DNA of 64,000 nt from Cytophagales bacterium. Its GTDB lineage: Bacteria; Bacteroidota; Bacteroidia; Cytophagales; 172606-1. The notes under the pieces were generated by a model that was not told where the DNA came from, searched no databases, and was given only the letters and a program-made list of their open reading frames with translations. Location: NCBI GenBank assembly GCA_030446715.1, contig JAUJMU010000003.1, positions 596,093-660,092 on the forward strand. The letters are read 5' to 3'. The position numbers and the translations under genes are program-made. Below, one piece after another: positions 55,684 through 63,858 of the stretch; the stretch's first letter is position 1; every line of letters begins with the position of its first letter.

Positions 55684-56523
55684 ATGATTTGGTTCCGTTT
55701 ACTTTCCAGACTTCCTTTTCCGGTGCTGTACGGAGTGGCTGACCTTTTGTACCTGCTGGGCTATTACGTAGCAGGCTACCGCCGGAAAGTGATTGCTGCA
55801 AACATAGCAAAGGCTTTTCCGGAAAAAAGCCCCGCCTGGCAGCAGGAAACCATCAGGCTGTTTTACCGTAACCTGGCCGATATTATTGTTGAAACGCTCA
55901 AACTGCTGACCATTCCGGAAAAGGAACTGCGGAAGCGGGTTCAGATCAGGAATCCGGAGGTACTGCTCCACCACCTGAACCGGGGACAATCCATTATCGT
56001 GATGACCGCCCATCAGGGCAACTGGGAATGGCTCCTTCAGGGATGTGCCCTGTACCTGGACTACGACGTGGACGCCGTATACCGGCCGCTGCAAAACCAG
56101 TTTTTCAATCAACTGATGCTGGACATCCGGAGCCGGTTTGGTCCGTTTCCGGTGCCGATGCAGCAATTGCCGCGGGAGCTGATATCACGCCGGCCAGTGG
56201 TCAGGATCATCGCGATGGTAGCCGATCAGGCACCAGCTCCGGAAATGGCGCACTGGCTGACCTTTCTGAACCAGGACACGCCCTTTTTTATGGGAGCCGC
56301 CAAAATTGCCATGAGAACCGGCTACCCGGTGCTGTTTACCTGGATGCGGAGAGTCAGGAGGGGTTATTATGAGGTGGAAATGGCCCCTGTTGCGGTCCCG
56401 CCTTACCCCTCAGATGCGGTCGAAAAGATCACCGGGCACTACGCAGCCACCGTGGAAAGCATCATCCGGCAAAGGCCCGCCGAATGGCTCTGGTCGCACA
56501 AACGATGGAAACACCGGAGGTGA
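55684..56523 (+). CDS. LpxL/HtrB-like lipid A acyltransferase
   Basis: The 279-residue inner-membrane protein transfers an acyl chain to lipid A or a related lipid. It starts with a hydrophobic anchor (LLSRLPFPVLYGVADLLYLLGYY), followed by VIAANIAKAFPEKSPAW and TAHQGNWEW, the HxxxxE catalytic motif, and RPLQNQFFNQLM and MVADQAPAPEMAHWLTFLNQDTPFFMG. Those are standard for the LpxL family. The ATG at 55684 is chosen; the frame is open to 55618 without a better start. Bacteroidota usually hold one or two such genes. Confidence 0.88.
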   Translation: MIWFRLLSRLPFPVLYGVADLLYLLGYYVAGYRRKVIAANIAKAFPEKSPAWQQETIRLFYRNLADIIVETLKLLTIPEKELRKRVQIRNPEVLLHHLNRGQSIIVMTAHQGNWEWLLQGCALYLDYDVDAVYRPLQNQFFNQLMLDIRSRFGPFPVPMQQLPRELISRRPVVRIIAMVADQAPAPEMAHWLTFLNQDTPFFMGAAKIAMRTGYPVLFTWMRRVRRGYYEVEMAPVAVPPYPSDAVEKITGHYAATVESIIRQRPAEWLWSHKRWKHRR

Positions 56524-56657
56524 TTGCAAATTACGAATTGCGAACCGGATCTATACATCACTTTAATTCAGGCATAAAGCGGGTTGTTGGTATTTGGTAT
56601 TGGTAATTCATTGATAGTCAATGAAAGGTATTCAGGGAAAATGTAATCCGTAATTAT

Positions 56658-57284
56658 TTATACGTATTGCGTGATGTCGCCCATACCGGCGCGGATTACT
56701 TCCGGTGAGTCGGTGGTAAAGTCCACCACGGTAGAGGCTATGTTGTTGCCGAACCCGCCATCCACTACGTAGTCCACCAGGTTGCGGTATTTTTCGTAGA
56801 TCAGCTCCGGATCAGTGGAGTATTCAATGACCTCGTCGTCATCCCGTATGGAGGTGGTGATAATCGGATTTCCCAGTTCCTGCACGATGCTGCGGGGAAT
56901 GAGATTGTCCGGTACGCGGATACCGACTGTCTTCTTATTGGTGTGCAGGATGCGCGGCACGTTGTTGCTGGCCGCCAGTATAAACGTAAACGGCCCCGGC
57001 AGTGCCTTCTTCATGATTTTGAATGTACTGGTGCTTACGCTGGCGTATTCGGCGATGTGGCTGAGGTCGTAACAGATAAAGGACAGATTGATTTTCTGAG
57101 GCTTGATCCCCTTTATCTGGCAGACCCTCTCCACGGCGCGGGTGTTGTGGATGTCGCAGCCCAGACCATACACGGTATCAGTCGGGTAAATGACCACTGC
57201 CCCATCGCGGAGAGCATCTGCAATCTGGCGAACCTTCCGCATTTCGGGATTGTCGGGATGGATTTTTACGAGTGTTGCTGGCAT
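56658..57284 (-). CDS. tsaC: L-threonylcarbamoyladenylate synthase (YciO/YrdC/Sua5 family)
   Basis: The 208-residue protein makes threonylcarbamoyl-AMP for the t6A base of ANN-decoding tRNAs. It shows [25 protein letters not shown] at the start, [19 protein letters not shown] (the KxRPxxxPL-like motif is altered, as in the YciO branch), [17 protein letters not shown] and [14 protein letters not shown]. Because of the altered motif the YciO branch, whose function is less certain, is the more exact placement. Divergent from mltG. Confidence 0.82.
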   Translation of the reverse strand: MPATLVKIHPDNPEMRKVRQIADALRDGAVVIYPTDTVYGLGCDIHNTRAVERVCQIKGIKPQKINLSFICYDLSHIAEYASVSTSTFKIMKKALPGPFTFILAASNNVPRILHTNKKTVGIRVPDNLIPRSIVQELGNPIITTSIRDDDEVIEYSTDPELIYEKYRNLVDYVVDGGFGNNIASTVVDFTTDSPEVIRAGMGDITQYV

Positions 57285-57328
57285 AATCTTTCGGATTTTT
57301 GATGAACCAATATGTTAAAAAAACAAAA

Positions 57329-57351
57329 AATTGGTTGCCGGTCAACCAATT
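57329..57351. promoter_or_regulatory. Inverted repeat in the tsaC/mltG spacer
   Basis: AATTGGTTG, five bases CCGGT, CAACCAATT, with A-run before it. It may be an operator or a terminator-like hairpin; it lies 45 bases upstream of the tsaC start on that strand. Confidence 0.45.
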
Positions 57352-57422
57352 ATGTGCATTGTAACTGTTACAGCAAGAAGCAGGTTACATCAGATAACCC
57401 GAATAATCTAAGGTCTATTCTT

Positions 57423-57430
57423 TAATTTTG
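57423..57430 (+). promoter_or_regulatory. Possible -7 promoter element of mltG
   Basis: TAATTTTG fits the Bacteroidota -7 consensus TAnnTTTG and lies only 7 bases before the ATG, which would give a nearly leaderless mRNA. No -33 TTTG is evident, so this is tentative. Confidence 0.35.
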
Positions 57431-57437
57431 TCCCGTT

Positions 57438-58487
57438 ATGTTCAAGTCAAGAACTCTGCTGGCCGGATCTATTGTATTTTTTTCAATGCTGCTGGCCACC
57501 TTCAGTTTTTATTTTTATCAGATTGCCCAGGCCCCCAACCTTCAGGTGGACAAGGAAGATACTTTTCTGCTTGTTCCCTCGGGTGCCGGTTACAGAACCG
57601 TGATGGACTCGCTGAAGAAAAACAAAATTGTCCACGACGAACTCTCATTCAGTTTTCTGGCCAAACTGCTCAAATACCAGGAACGGGTGAAGGCGGGCCG
57701 GTACCGGATCAAAAAGAACATGAACAACCGGGAGGCCATCCTGATGCTGAGGGCCGGCCGGCAGGAACCCGTCAGGCTGACCTTCAACAATATCCGACTT
57801 AAAAATGAGTTGACTTCCCGGCTCAGCAAAAGCCTTGAAGCGGATTCTACCCGACTCCGGTCGCTTATGTCTGATCCGGCAATGGTAGCAGAATACGGAT
57901 TTGATACGACCACGATTGTCAGCATGTTTTTGCCCAATACTTACGAAGTCTACTGGAACACTTCGTCCAAGGAACTGCTCGACCGGATGCACAAGGAGTA
58001 CCAGAAGTTCTGGACCGATGAAAGAAAGCAGAAGGCGGAGGCCATCGGCTTTACGCCGGTACAGGTGTCCGTGCTGGCCTCCATCGTAGAGGCGGAGCAG
58101 GGCCGGTGGGCCGACGAAAGGCCAAGAATTGCCGGTGTGTATGTCAACCGGATGACGTCCAGGGAAACCGATTACAAACTGCAGGCTGACCCGACGCTGG
58201 TATTTGCCCACGGCGACTTCGGGATGCGGCGGGTGCTGACCGGGCACAAGCAGATCAATTCGCCTTACAATACCTATAAGTTCCGCGGATTGCCGCCGGG
58301 ACCGATCAACCTGCCTTCACCCGTATCCATTGATGCGGTGCTCAACTACGAAAAGCATAACTATCTGTATTTCTGCGCAAGAGAAGACTTCTCGGGCTAC
58401 CACGCTTTTGCCCGGACCTACGAGCAGCATCTGAAAAATGCCCGGCTTTACCAGGCAGCGCTGAATTCGAAGAATATTATGAAGTAA
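57438..58487 (+). CDS. mltG: Endolytic murein transglycosylase MltG
   Basis: This inner-membrane enzyme cuts nascent glycan strands. The protein has 349 residues: an N-terminal anchor (LLAGSIVFFSMLLATFSFYFYQ), a LysM-like part (VPSGAGYRTVMDSLKKNKIV), FLPNTYEVYWNTSSKELLDRM, the catalytic Glu in ASIVEAEQGRWADERPRIAGVYVNRM, then LQADPTLVFAHGD and the end signature NSPYNTYKFRGLPPGPINLPS and YLYFCAREDFSGYHAFARTY. Complete and typical. A cassette array starts 42 bases after the stop codon. Confidence 0.93.
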   Translation: MFKSRTLLAGSIVFFSMLLATFSFYFYQIAQAPNLQVDKEDTFLLVPSGAGYRTVMDSLKKNKIVHDELSFSFLAKLLKYQERVKAGRYRIKKNMNNREAILMLRAGRQEPVRLTFNNIRLKNELTSRLSKSLEADSTRLRSLMSDPAMVAEYGFDTTTIVSMFLPNTYEVYWNTSSKELLDRMHKEYQKFWTDERKQKAEAIGFTPVQVSVLASIVEAEQGRWADERPRIAGVYVNRMTSRETDYKLQADPTLVFAHGDFGMRRVLTGHKQINSPYNTYKFRGLPPGPINLPSPVSIDAVLNYEKHNYLYFCAREDFSGYHAFARTYEQHLKNARLYQAALNSKNIMK

Positions 58488-58544
58488 GTTCAGAAGCTCA
58501 GGAATTCAGGGGTTTTGGGGTTTATTTATTAGCCGTAATAGGAT

Positions 58545-59000
58545 ATGAAAACACGACTGTTAATCCTGACACTGTTTCTGGGACTGTCTTTACCGGCATG
58601 GGCTTGTAAGTGCCGTGGGCTGGAAGAAATCAATGAGCAGGAGATTAAACAATACCACGTAATTTTCCGCGGGACCGCTATTAAAGTGGTGGAGAACGAA
58701 GAGAAAACTATCATTACTTTTCGTATCGATAAGCTTTACAAGGGAGAGTTGCAAGCTACGACTCTGCAAATTGCTACTCCCTCCGATGTTGGCGCGTGTG
58801 GAATAGCATCAAAATTGGGAGAGCAGTGGTTAATTTATGCTTTCCGAATTAATAAGGTTTATACGACTAGCCTTTGCACTCGCACTGTCAATCTAAATCC
58901 TCCCAAGTCATGGAACTATGCTGACACTCAGAAGCGGATGCAGAAAGACTTGATGTTTCTGGAAGAAAGAACAAAACTGAAAGGAAAAACTAACGGCTAA
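58545..59000 (+). CDS. Secreted Cys-rich protein, TIMP/netrin-module-like (cassette gene)
   Basis: The 151-residue protein has a signal peptide (MKTRLLILTLFLGLSLPAWA) and starts the mature part with CKCRGLEEINEQEI, a Cys-X-Cys N-terminus like that of tissue inhibitors of metalloproteinases. VIFRGTAIKVVENE, FRIDKLYKGE, DVGACGIASKLGEQWLIYAF and TSLCTRTV complete an OB-fold-like pattern with paired cysteines. Bacterial homologues are uncharacterised. It is the gene of the first cassette of the second array: its stop codon TAA is part of the R''-like end GGCTAAC. Family by pattern, not certain. Confidence 0.65.
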   Translation: MKTRLLILTLFLGLSLPAWACKCRGLEEINEQEIKQYHVIFRGTAIKVVENEEKTIITFRIDKLYKGELQATTLQIATPSDVGACGIASKLGEQWLIYAFRINKVYTTSLCTRTVNLNPPKSWNYADTQKRMQKDLMFLEERTKLKGKTNG

Positions 59001-59088
59001 CACCATACCCGCCGACAACCGGTGCACCCCACCGCAGAGCCAAAACAGGAGCACACGGTATGCGGGGGTATTTGTTTCGTTACTTGCC
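58995..59088 (+). repeat. attC-like cassette site 1 of array 2
   Basis: It begins GGCTAACACCATACCC and ends TTTCGTTACTTGCC, with ACCGGTGCACCCC and CCGCAGAGCCAAAACAGG inside; ATACCC... and the complement of ...GGGGGTAT can pair. The arm CGGCTAA complements TTAGCCG at 58530-58536, the start of the first cassette. The order of motifs equals that of site B in array 1 on its minus strand. Confidence 0.65.
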
Positions 59089-59105
59089 ATAGAAAGGAGA
59101 AAAAG

Positions 59106-59330
59106 ATGATACTCAAAGAACAAATCATTAAAGACATAAATACAATCGCTGATTTACAATCACTTAATCAACTATTTGATTATGTGCAGATAATCAAACG
59201 TACCCTAGCCACAGTAAGCCCTAACAGAGAAAGAGTATTACAGTCAGCAGGCAGTATCAATGATGAAGAAGCCCGGGAAATAAAGCAGATTATAGAAAAT
59301 GAATTCAATCAGACGGAGGGCGATTGGTAG
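59106..59330 (+). CDS. VapB-like antitoxin (cassette gene)
   Basis: The 74-residue protein begins MILKEQIIKDINTIADLQSLNQLFDYVQIIKR and ends IIENEFNQTEGDW. It is helical and acidic near the C-terminus, and it lies directly before the PIN toxin with no base between its stop TAG and the toxin ATG. Small antitoxins of this sort in Bacteroidota lack a clear DNA-binding motif at the N-terminus. Pairing with VapC is inferred from position. The cassette 5' end is 26 bases upstream, so there is little room for a promoter. Confidence 0.65.
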   Translation: MILKEQIIKDINTIADLQSLNQLFDYVQIIKRTLATVSPNRERVLQSAGSINDEEAREIKQIIENEFNQTEGDW

Positions 59331-59720
59331 ATGAACACCATTGCCCTTGATACCAATATTGCCATCGACGTATTGAACGGAAAACCACAGGTGATTGACT
59401 TAATGCGGCAGAAGGAGATTATTTGCTTACCGGTCACGGTTTGTGGAGAGTTGCTTTTTGGCGCGAAAAACTCGGGCAACCGGATAAAGAATGAGAGCAA
59501 GTACCGGACATTTATAGAAAGCTGCATCGTGTTAGATACGAATACTTTAGTAGCAGAAGCATATGCCGAAATACGTTTGGCCCTCAAACAAAAAGGCAAA
59601 CCAATCCCGGAAAATGATATTTGGATTGCCGCCATATGTGTAGTCAATGATATTGCGTTGCTGTCTCATGATAAACATTTTGAAAACATTGAAGGGCTTC
59701 AATTGATAAAAATAGAATAG
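59331..59720 (+). CDS. vapC: VapC-like PIN-domain RNase toxin (cassette gene)
   Basis: The 129-residue PIN domain has the four acidic residues of an active nuclease: Asp7 in TIALDTNIAIDVL, Glu in VTVCGELLFGAK, Asp in PENDIWIAA and Asp in LLSHDKHFENI. VapC toxins usually cut tRNA or rRNA and are held by VapB. The gene shares the second cassette of array 2 with its antitoxin; the cassette ends seven bases after the stop codon with attC-like site 2. The frame is intact. Confidence 0.85.
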   Translation: MNTIALDTNIAIDVLNGKPQVIDLMRQKEIICLPVTVCGELLFGAKNSGNRIKNESKYRTFIESCIVLDTNTLVAEAYAEIRLALKQKGKPIPENDIWIAAICVVNDIALLSHDKHFENIEGLQLIKIE

Positions 59721-59727
59721 AAAAAAC

Positions 59728-59823
59728 GGCAAGTAACACCATGCAGGCCGGCAACCGGGCCGCCGAATGCGAAGCTAAAACAGGAGGCCACGGTATCCAG
59801 CAGCGTTTGGTGCGTTGTATGGC
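59728..59823 (+). repeat. attC-like cassette site 2 of array 2
   Basis: It begins GGCAAGTAACACCATGCAGG and ends GGTGCGTTGTATGGC, with CTAAAACAGGAGGCCACGGTA inside. The arm GGCAAGTAA is the exact complement of TTACTTGCC at the 5' end of the VapBC cassette (59080-59088), so this cassette has perfectly matching ends. Confidence 0.7.
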
Positions 59824-59835
59824 ATTGAAGAAAAG

Positions 59836-60078
59836 ATGAGACTCGTAATTCCCATTGTAATTACAATATTGCAGCTGATGCTGATTGGCAATTTAAAATT
59901 CTTAGACTCATTCTTTGTGATTGTTTTTTCAATTGTATTGTCAATAGGGAGTGGGCTTTACCTCAGAAGAAACACAGAATATAAGGTCCTTGGTAATGGA
60001 CTGATAATTTCCGGAACAATATCCGCCCTTTACACGGCAGCCCTTCTGAGTTGGATAACAATTCATTGGAAAGGATAA
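59836..60078 (+). CDS. Small membrane protein (cassette gene)
   Basis: The 80-residue protein has three hydrophobic segments: IPIVITILQLMLIGNL, FFVIVFSIVLSIGSGLYL and LIISGTISALYTAALLSWITI, with RRNTEYK in a loop. The ATG at 59836 is chosen because an upstream in-frame start at 59815 would lie inside the attC-like site. No family is recognised. It is the third cassette of array 2. Small membrane proteins of unknown role are frequent in integron cassettes. Confidence 0.6.
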   Translation: MRLVIPIVITILQLMLIGNLKFLDSFFVIVFSIVLSIGSGLYLRRNTEYKVLGNGLIISGTISALYTAALLSWITIHWKG

Positions 60079-60090
60079 ACTATAAGAGAA

Positions 60091-60186
60091 CGACATAGAA
60101 CCCCAGCTTTAACCGACCACTGGCCCGCCTCACCGCATTGCCAGAACAGGAGGCCACAGTGTGCGGCAGTGTTCGCTCCGTTCATC
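60091..60186 (+). repeat. attC-like cassette site 3 of array 2
   Basis: It begins CGACATAGAACCCCAGC and ends TTCGCTCCGTTCATC, with CCCGCCTCACCGCATTGC and AACAGGAGGCCACAGTG inside. The 18-base core is identical to that of site D in array 1. Its left arm is only a partial complement of the cassette's 5' end (TTGTATGGC). Confidence 0.65.
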
Positions 60187-60250
60187 ACCTTTATTTCTAA
60201 ACCCTGAACTCCCTAAATCTTTAACTCCCTGACTCCCCTTCCCCGCCGGT

Positions 60251-60658
60251 ATGTTTACACACGAGGTTCAAATCAGGGTATGTTACGCGGATACTGACCA
60301 GATGGGCTATGTGTATTACGGTAACTACGCGCGGTTTTACGAAATCGGACGGGTTGAGGCTTTGCGCAGCATCGGTTTCAATTACAGGGAACTGGAAGCT
60401 TCCGGCATCATGATGCCCGTATACGAGAATACCTCCCGCTACCTGCAACCGGCCCGTTATGATGATCTGCTCACGGTCCGGGTGATGCTGAAAACCCTGC
60501 CTTCCGTCCGGATGGTGTTTGAGTACGAAATCTACAACCAGACCAGCACCCTGCTGCACACGGGGATAACTACGCTGGTGTTCCTCAACCGGGATACAAA
60601 TAAACCCTGCCGGGCCCCCCGGGAACTGCTCGAACGCCTGCAACCGTTCCTTGCGTAA
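60251..60658 (+). CDS. ybgC: Acyl-CoA thioesterase, YbgC/4HBT hotdog family
   Basis: The 135-residue hotdog protein has the active-site Asp in RVCYADTDQMGYVYYGNYARFYEIGRVEALR, which is the 4-hydroxybenzoyl-CoA thioesterase/YbgC signature. SGIMMPVYENTSRYLQPARYDDLL follows. It hydrolyses short acyl-CoA or acyl-ACP thioesters; YbgC is often linked to the Tol-Pal system in proteobacteria, which is not seen here. The next gene starts six bases after its stop, so they form an operon. Confidence 0.9.
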   Translation: MFTHEVQIRVCYADTDQMGYVYYGNYARFYEIGRVEALRSIGFNYRELEASGIMMPVYENTSRYLQPARYDDLLTVRVMLKTLPSVRMVFEYEIYNQTSTLLHTGITTLVFLNRDTNKPCRAPRELLERLQPFLA

Positions 60659-60664
60659 CTGCCT

Positions 60665-61618
60665 ATGTCCCGCAAATTGATTACCGACCGGATCAGACTC
60701 TCCCCATGGTACCAGTTTGTGCTCCACAGGCTGGATACCTGGTACGTGGACGACAACCAGACCTCCATGCGCCTGGTGCTGCAGATCTTCTTCCGGAAAC
60801 TCAGAAATGACGAAATAGCCCCCCGGGCCAATGCCGTTGCCTTCAACCTGACCCTGTCCGTGTTTCCGGCCATCATTTTTCTGTTCACGCTGATCCCCTA
60901 CATTCCGATTCCCGAACTGGATTCGCGCATCATGCTGTTCCTCGGCCAGGTACTGCCGCAGGGAATTTACACCGAGATAGCCACCACGATTTACGACATT
61001 GTCAGCCGGCCCCGCGGCAACCTGTTGTCGCTGGGTTTTGTATTCGCCCTTTTCACGGCCACCAACGGCATGATGGCCATCATTGACGCCTTCAACCGCA
61101 GTTACCGCACCCGCGACAGGCGTAGCTTCCTCTATACCCGCCTGATTGCGACCGGCCTGACATTTATGCTCGCATTTGTACTTTTTCTGGCGGTGGTACT
61201 GCTGATCGTAGGCAATCTGGCAATGGACTGGATCAAAGAACACGATGCGTATCAGCTTTTTGACGACAATATATCTTTGTTTTTCGTTTCGCTGCTGCAG
61301 TACGGCGTGGTTTTCTTTGTCTTTTTCACCGGCTTATCCACTATTTACTACGTGGCGCCAGCCATTCATGAACGCTGGAAATTCCTTTCGCCCGGCGCCC
61401 TGATCTCCTCGTTGTTAAGCATTGGCGTTACGCACCTTTTCTCCTTCTACGTCAATAATTTTGCTTCCTACAACAAGCTGTACGGCTCCATCGGCACTTT
61501 TATTGGTCTGATGATCTGGTTCCTGCTGCTGTCATTTATCATCCTGCTGGGTTTTGAGGTGAATGCCAGTCTGCACGAAGCAAAACGCAAAAAGGACGCC
61601 ATACTCCCGCTTCCTTAA
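60665..61618 (+). CDS. YihY/BrkB-family inner-membrane protein
   Basis: The 317-residue protein has six predicted membrane helices. NAVAFNLTLSVFPAIIFLFTLIPYIP is the typical first one of the family (AxxxxxxxFPxLLF pattern), followed by ISRPRGNLLSLGFVFALFTATNGMMAIIDAFNRSYRTRD and FSFYVNNFASYNKLYGSIGTFIGLMIWFLLLSFIILLGFEVNA. The role of the family is unknown; an older label, ribonuclease BN, was an error for this family. Co-transcribed with the thioesterase gene. Confidence 0.88.
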   Translation: MSRKLITDRIRLSPWYQFVLHRLDTWYVDDNQTSMRLVLQIFFRKLRNDEIAPRANAVAFNLTLSVFPAIIFLFTLIPYIPIPELDSRIMLFLGQVLPQGIYTEIATTIYDIVSRPRGNLLSLGFVFALFTATNGMMAIIDAFNRSYRTRDRRSFLYTRLIATGLTFMLAFVLFLAVVLLIVGNLAMDWIKEHDAYQLFDDNISLFFVSLLQYGVVFFVFFTGLSTIYYVAPAIHERWKFLSPGALISSLLSIGVTHLFSFYVNNFASYNKLYGSIGTFIGLMIWFLLLSFIILLGFEVNASLHEAKRKKDAILPLP

Positions 61619-61644
61619 ATATTTACCAATACACCCCGTCTTCA

Positions 61645-61676
61645 TTTGTAAAGCTTCGGGTAAAAAACTAATTTTG
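61645..61676 (+). promoter_or_regulatory. Bacteroidota-type promoter of tRNA-Ser
   Basis: TTTG at 61645-61648 (-33 type) and TAATTTTG at 61669-61676 (-7 type, TAnnTTTG) are 20 bases apart. The tRNA starts six bases after the second box. The spacing and both boxes fit the phylum's housekeeping promoter. Confidence 0.75.
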
Positions 61677-61681
61677 TCCCC

Positions 61682-61766
61682 GGAGAGATGGCAGAGCGGT
61701 TTAATGCGGCGGTCTTGAAAACCGTTGAGGGTTACACCTCCGGGGGTTCGAATCCCTCTCTCTCCG
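61682..61766 (+). tRNA. tRNA-Ser (anticodon TGA)
   Basis: The acceptor stem GGAGAGA pairs with TCTCTCC, and G is the discriminator base. The anticodon stem-loop GCGGTCTTGAAAACCGT has TGA in the loop. A variable arm of class II size (GAGGGTTACACCTC) follows, then the T arm GGGGGTTCGAATCCC. The CCA end is not encoded. It decodes UCA and related serine codons. Confidence 0.96.
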
Positions 61767-61785
61767 CCCCCAGATGATTCCCCTG

Positions 61786-61818
61786 AACCCTTCAACTCAA
61801 TTGCTGAAGGGTTTTTTT
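61786..61818 (+). terminator. Rho-independent terminator of tRNA-Ser
   Basis: AACCCTTCA...TGAAGGGTT stem with an ACTCAATTGC loop, followed by seven T. Confidence 0.85.
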
Positions 61819-62224
61819 GTCCCCACCCCTCCCGGCAAGGTAAATAGCGGCAGACCGCGTTGCATAAATTACTGAACGGAGGATTCCGTCTTTAAAAGCC
61901 TCGTGCGTATAAATCAGGCACCGTGTAAAAAACAGAATGCAAAATCACGTGTTTACCACGGGGACGGGGGTTTACCGCTTCCTTTACCTTTACGGGGAGT
62001 TTGACTTTTTGAGCTACGGGGAAGGGAAAAGGGATGGCGGTTGAGTTTATGAATATCGGCGATGATGACTGACCGGACTGCATCAGCAGATTTCCGCACT
62101 GCACATCAGGGATCAGGATAACTTTTTTCTTCTCTGCCTCCTTCCGCAGAACCAGGGATTGCCCGGCCGCAGACCACAACCGGTGAAGGCCATCCCTCAA
62201 GCCGCTTACTGAATAATGTTTGTT
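61819..62224. other. Region without a confident gene
   Basis: A minus-strand frame covers 61892-62308 (138 codons; includes KKKVILIPDVQCGNLLMQSGQ and ends VPDLYARGF), but it has no recognised family and overlaps the plus-strand small gene. Either may be real. No RNA gene is seen. Confidence 0.3.
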
Positions 62225-62434
62225 ATGACTTTTGCAGTTGTCATTACCCGCAATCCGAATCAGTTGATCAGGCAGTTTTTCTTCCAAAGCCTGCGGGAAG
62301 CCCGGCACTACTTTAACCGGGTGATACAGGAAAATTCTTTCGGACAGGTGCAGATCCGGTTAATCGAAAAACGGGACTACTGCCGGAGTTTCCTGCTTGA
62401 TATTTACGTCACGGGCAGCATTGCGGGTAAATAA
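62225..62434 (+). CDS. Small hypothetical protein
   Basis: The frame of 69 codons reads MTFAVVITRNPNQLIRQFFFQSLREARHYF, then VIQENSFGQVQIRLIEKRDY, and ends TGSIAGK. The composition (many Gln, Arg, Phe) looks like real protein. An ATG at 62216 is in frame. No family is known to me. It overlaps the minus-strand frame described in the preceding entry. Confidence 0.4.
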   Translation: MTFAVVITRNPNQLIRQFFFQSLREARHYFNRVIQENSFGQVQIRLIEKRDYCRSFLLDIYVTGSIAGK

Positions 62435-62842
62435 GCGTCCAGATTAAATCCGCAATCTGACTTTTGGTTTTTGATTAAAAGTCTGGTAGTCAATGGCTCG
62501 CTTTACCAGTAAAGATCTGAAATTCCCAATTTTAAATTGCGCAGCTACTCAGAACACTTGAAAATCCGCGCAGGCCGGCAAGCCTGTGCCTAAACCACTA
62601 AAACACAATGAGATTTTCCTATAATACTTATCCCAAACCGGCAGCCGGTTCTCGGCGGCCGGATGTCTCCCGGTCACCGGAAAAAGTGACACAAGGCCCA
62701 CAAGGCAGCGCGGAACAGGATGGGGATACGTAATCGGTGGCAGCTTCCGCCGTTGCAGATAAAGGCCCCGAAGCAGGCAGATCCGCCCTTAAGGATACCA
62801 TCTGATCGGATGAATCCATCGGCCGGAGCCAAAAGCGGGGCT
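62435..62842. other. Region with one very short possible gene
   Basis: A 41-codon frame at 62608-62733 (plus) reads MRFSYNTYPKPAAGSRRPDV, then polar sequence ending EQDGDT. It has no supporting homology. Otherwise no feature is seen. Confidence 0.25.
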
Positions 62843-63541
62843 TTAATCTAACAGGCCGTTGGAGGCCGCGTACAGGATAAGGGTAGCCGTGTTGTTGGCT
62901 CCCGTCTTTTCGAGCAGGTTTTGCCGGTGCGTTTCAATGGTACGGCGGCTGTTGAAGAGAATTTCTCCGATCTGGCTATTGGTGTATCCTTTGCCAATCA
63001 GGCGTAGTACCTCCAGCTCCCGCGGAGAAATAGAAGCGGGTGGTGCCTGGGCGGCTGCTCCGGCACTCTGCGCATCTTGTCCGGTGCCCGGTCCATGCGA
63101 AGGGGCATACCCGGAGGGGGCCGACTGCACCTTTCTGAGCAACATCCTGGCTATGTCCGTGCTGAAGTATTCCTCTCCGTCAGCCAGTGTAAGGACAGCA
63201 TGCAGGAGTTCCTTGTAACTGGCGGTTTTGAGCACGTATCCCTGGGCACCAGCCTGCAGAGCCTCAGTAATGAACTTATCGCTCTCCATCATGGTGAGCA
63301 TCAGCACCTTTACCTCAGGGAACCGTTCCCTGACCTGCCGGGTAGCTTCGACACCATTCATCCCGTACATGTCAAAATCCATCAGTACCATATCTGCCTC
63401 CTGGTTTTCGAGCAACTCAAGCGCCTGTGCGCCCGAAGCGGCTTCCCCCACAATGGAAACTTCCCCGTCAGATTGCAGGAACATGGATTTCAGCCCCTCC
63501 CGGACCAGCTTGTGGTCATCCACTATGATTACTTTAACCAT
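62843..63541 (-). CDS. NarL/LuxR-type response regulator
   Basis: The 232-residue protein has a receiver domain with the acid pair in VIIVDDHKLVREGL, the acceptor Asp in VLMDFDMYGMNG, the Thr in VLMLTMME and the Lys in VLKTAS. A long linker rich in Ala, Gly and Pro (SAPSGYAPSHGPGTGQ...) is unusual. The C-terminal LuxR helix-turn-helix reads ISPRELEVLRLIGKGYTNSQIGEILFNSRRTIETHRQNLLEKTG. It acts with the histidine kinase encoded just upstream on the same strand, 317 bases away. Confidence 0.9.
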   Translation of the reverse strand: MVKVIIVDDHKLVREGLKSMFLQSDGEVSIVGEAASGAQALELLENQEADMVLMDFDMYGMNGVEATRQVRERFPEVKVLMLTMMESDKFITEALQAGAQGYVLKTASYKELLHAVLTLADGEEYFSTDIARMLLRKVQSAPSGYAPSHGPGTGQDAQSAGAAAQAPPASISPRELEVLRLIGKGYTNSQIGEILFNSRRTIETHRQNLLEKTGANNTATLILYAASNGLLD

Positions 63542-63858
63542 GTCATTTCAGTAAATGTCCTGAAAAATAAGCCGGAGGAGCCTTTTCGGAATAATTTTAC
63601 GAATAAGGGTCCAGTACGTGGAATGTACGTAAAACGAATTGAAAAAGTATATGAGTACTGGATTTATTTTAATACTGAACGTATATATACTCAATGAATT
63701 AATACTGAGTAAATTTTGCGTATAAATGTCCCCAACCGCCTAAACGGGGGAGTTTCGTCCGGTGCGGAATGATCTCCATTCAGCAAGAGGCTTTTCTGCT
63801 CATGCGTTTCCGGTGCGCACACTCCCGGCCACCGGCAGCGCCACCGGTGTCAGTCTGT

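Noticed and set aside
60221..61243. A 340-codon minus-strand frame opposite ybgC and yihY
   Set aside because: It spans two genes with strong family signatures and is rich in Gln, Gly and His as expected for antisense.
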